This document shows positions 43,113 through 44,011 of a stretch of 44,011 nt of DNA, piece after piece. Source of the stretch: DATEMK01 sp035275625 (lineage in GTDB: Bacteria; Bacteroidota; Bacteroidia; AKYH767-A; OLB10); the NCBI GenBank assembly GCA_035275625.1, contig DATEMK010000564.1, positions 1 through 44,011 on the forward strand, given 5' to 3'. The notes beneath the pieces are model-generated. The model saw only the letters and a list, made by a program, of their open reading frames with translations, made no database searches and was not told where the DNA came from. The translations under genes and the position numbers were made by a program. Position 1 is the stretch's first letter. Each line of letters opens with the position of its first letter.

Positions 43113-43170
43113 ATGGATACCGGAAAAAATGTAAAATTAATTTATACTATTTTCGTTCCCGTTTTAGTAA

Positions 43171-43198
43171 TCAGTGATCAGTAGCCAGTAGTCAGTTG
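43171..43198 (+). repeat. Heptamer array TCAGTGA, TCAGTAG, CCAGTAG, TCAGTTG
   Basis: Four in-phase 7-bp words in the 150-base gap upstream of lptB. Confidence 0.75.
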
Positions 43199-43218
43199 AG
43201 ATAAAATTATAAATTGCT

Positions 43219-43236
43219 CCGAAGGAGTTCCTTCGG
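43219..43236. repeat. Palindrome CCGAAGGA-GT-TCCTTCGG
   Basis: Perfect eight-base arms with a two-base centre, 26 bases upstream of the lptB ATG. The core CCGAAGGA is shared with the small palindrome at 8118-8130. Confidence 0.7.
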
Positions 43237-43262
43237 GATAAATCCTAAATCGTACATTCTTC

Positions 43263-44011
43263 ATGCGTTTGCGTTCAGAAAACTTAGTCAAGATTTACAA
43301 AAAGAGAACTGTTGTTGACCATGTTTCTGTTTATGTTGATCGCGGAGAAATTGTCGGGCTTCTTGGTCCTAATGGTGCCGGGAAGACGACAACCTTTTAT
43401 ATGATTGTCGGGTTGATTCGTCCTGTTGAAGGGAAAATTTTTCTGGATGAAACCGATATTACCAAAGTGCCGATGTACAAACGCGCACAAAGGGGAATCG
43501 GCTATCTTGCCCAGGAAGCATCTGTATTCAGAAAATTAAGTGTGGAGGATAATATTAAAGCTGTTTTGGAAATGACCATCCTTTCAAATAACGAACAAAA
43601 CATAAAACTTGAAGCATTGCTTGATGAATTCGGATTACAGAAGGTAAGAAAAAACCGTGGCGATCTTTTATCAGGAGGCGAAAGAAGGCGCACGGAAATT
43701 GCCCGTGCACTTGCCGTAGATCCCAAATTCATTTTGCTTGATGAGCCTTTTGCCGGTGTAGATCCTATTGCGGTGGAAGATATCCAATCCATTGTTGCCA
43801 GGCTCAAATTTAAAAATATCGGTATCCTTATTACGGATCACAACGTAAATGAAACATTGTCTATTTGCGACAGGGCCTATCTCCTGATTGATGGTAAAAT
43901 CTTCAAACACGGCTCTGCCGAAGAACTGGCCGGCGATGAACAGGTGAGAAGATTATACCTCGGCCGTAATTTTGAATTGAAACGCAAGGATTACCTGCAC
44001 GAAGAAGCGGC
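43263..44011 (+). CDS. lptB: LptB, lipopolysaccharide export ATPase (3' end cut off)
   Basis: The frame runs from ATG at 43263 off the window end (249 codons seen). LptB is the cytosolic ATPase that, with LptF and LptG, extracts lipopolysaccharide from the inner membrane. It has Walker A GPNGAGKT (35-42), GYLAQEASVFRKLSVEDNI, the signature LLSGGERRRTEIARAL, Walker B FILLDEPFAGVDP and the switch His in ITDHNV. The LSGGERRR and PFAGVDPIAV patterns distinguish LptB from general ABC ATPases. The protein is nearly complete. Confidence 0.95.
   Translation, partial: MRLRSENLVKIYKKRTVVDHVSVYVDRGEIVGLLGPNGAGKTTTFYMIVGLIRPVEGKIFLDETDITKVPMYKRAQRGIGYLAQEASVFRKLSVEDNIKAVLEMTILSNNEQNIKLEALLDEFGLQKVRKNRGDLLSGGERRRTEIARALAVDPKFILLDEPFAGVDPIAVEDIQSIVARLKFKNIGILITDHNVNETLSICDRAYLLIDGKIFKHGSAEELAGDEQVRRLYLGRNFELKRKDYLHEEA

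Overview
The window looks like a chromosomal segment of an AT-rich member of the Bacteroidota. The reasons are a full-length SprA (type IX secretion outer-membrane translocon), two secreted proteins with type IX C-terminal sorting domains, the ruvA-sprA-gcvH-vanZ gene order, the asnS-rpoN pairing, Bacteroidota promoter boxes of the form TAnnTTTG, and general absence of Shine-Dalgarno sequences. It cannot be placed below phylum with confidence.

Layout. 1-175: the 3' end of a tRNA (probably tRNA-Asn) with a strong terminator, then a decayed second copy of the tRNA 3' half with its own terminator. 177-8011: PfkB sugar kinase, an outer-membrane barrel, exonuclease III, and a minus-strand run asnS, rpoN, a PAP2-like membrane protein and a SET-domain protein, plus a conserved hypothetical. 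8180-22468: B12-binding radical SAM enzyme, a seven-repeat SBBP propeller secreted by type IX, small membrane proteins, a YdjM-type hydrolase, an MMPL/RND exporter, RfbA, a sugar-nucleotide epimerase, a polyprenyl diphosphate synthase, a TMEM175-like channel, an Omp28-like secreted protein, DinB, a molybdopterin-fold protein and DeoC. 22621-31591: minus-strand vanZ, gcvH, sprA, ruvA. 31722-34400: a very regular but highly diverged 21-bp array, then an AT-rich accessory island (three large unrecognised or weakly recognised genes up to 37034), a truncated gene remnant and two small orphan genes up to 38072. 38306-44011: secreted beta-helix protein, CMD/AhpD-like protein, DUF5686 outer-membrane protein and LptB (cut by the window end).

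The most unusual features are two kinds of phased DNA. First, a 21-bp lattice of 24 clear units at 31722-32225 keeps exact phase with no insertion or deletion although its units are very different; position 9 is G in all 22 units tabulated. Second, many intergenic regions carry lattices of drifting 7-bp words, also in exact phase, that run up to promoters or start codons (for example 16523-16662, 40145-40200 and 40601-40656). Since 21 is three times 7, the two may share an origin. The accessory island at 32550-37034 (cytosolic 480-aa protein, divergent from an exported 374-aa protein and a CHASE2-like membrane protein without output domain) is the best candidate for an undescribed gene system; its function is not known.
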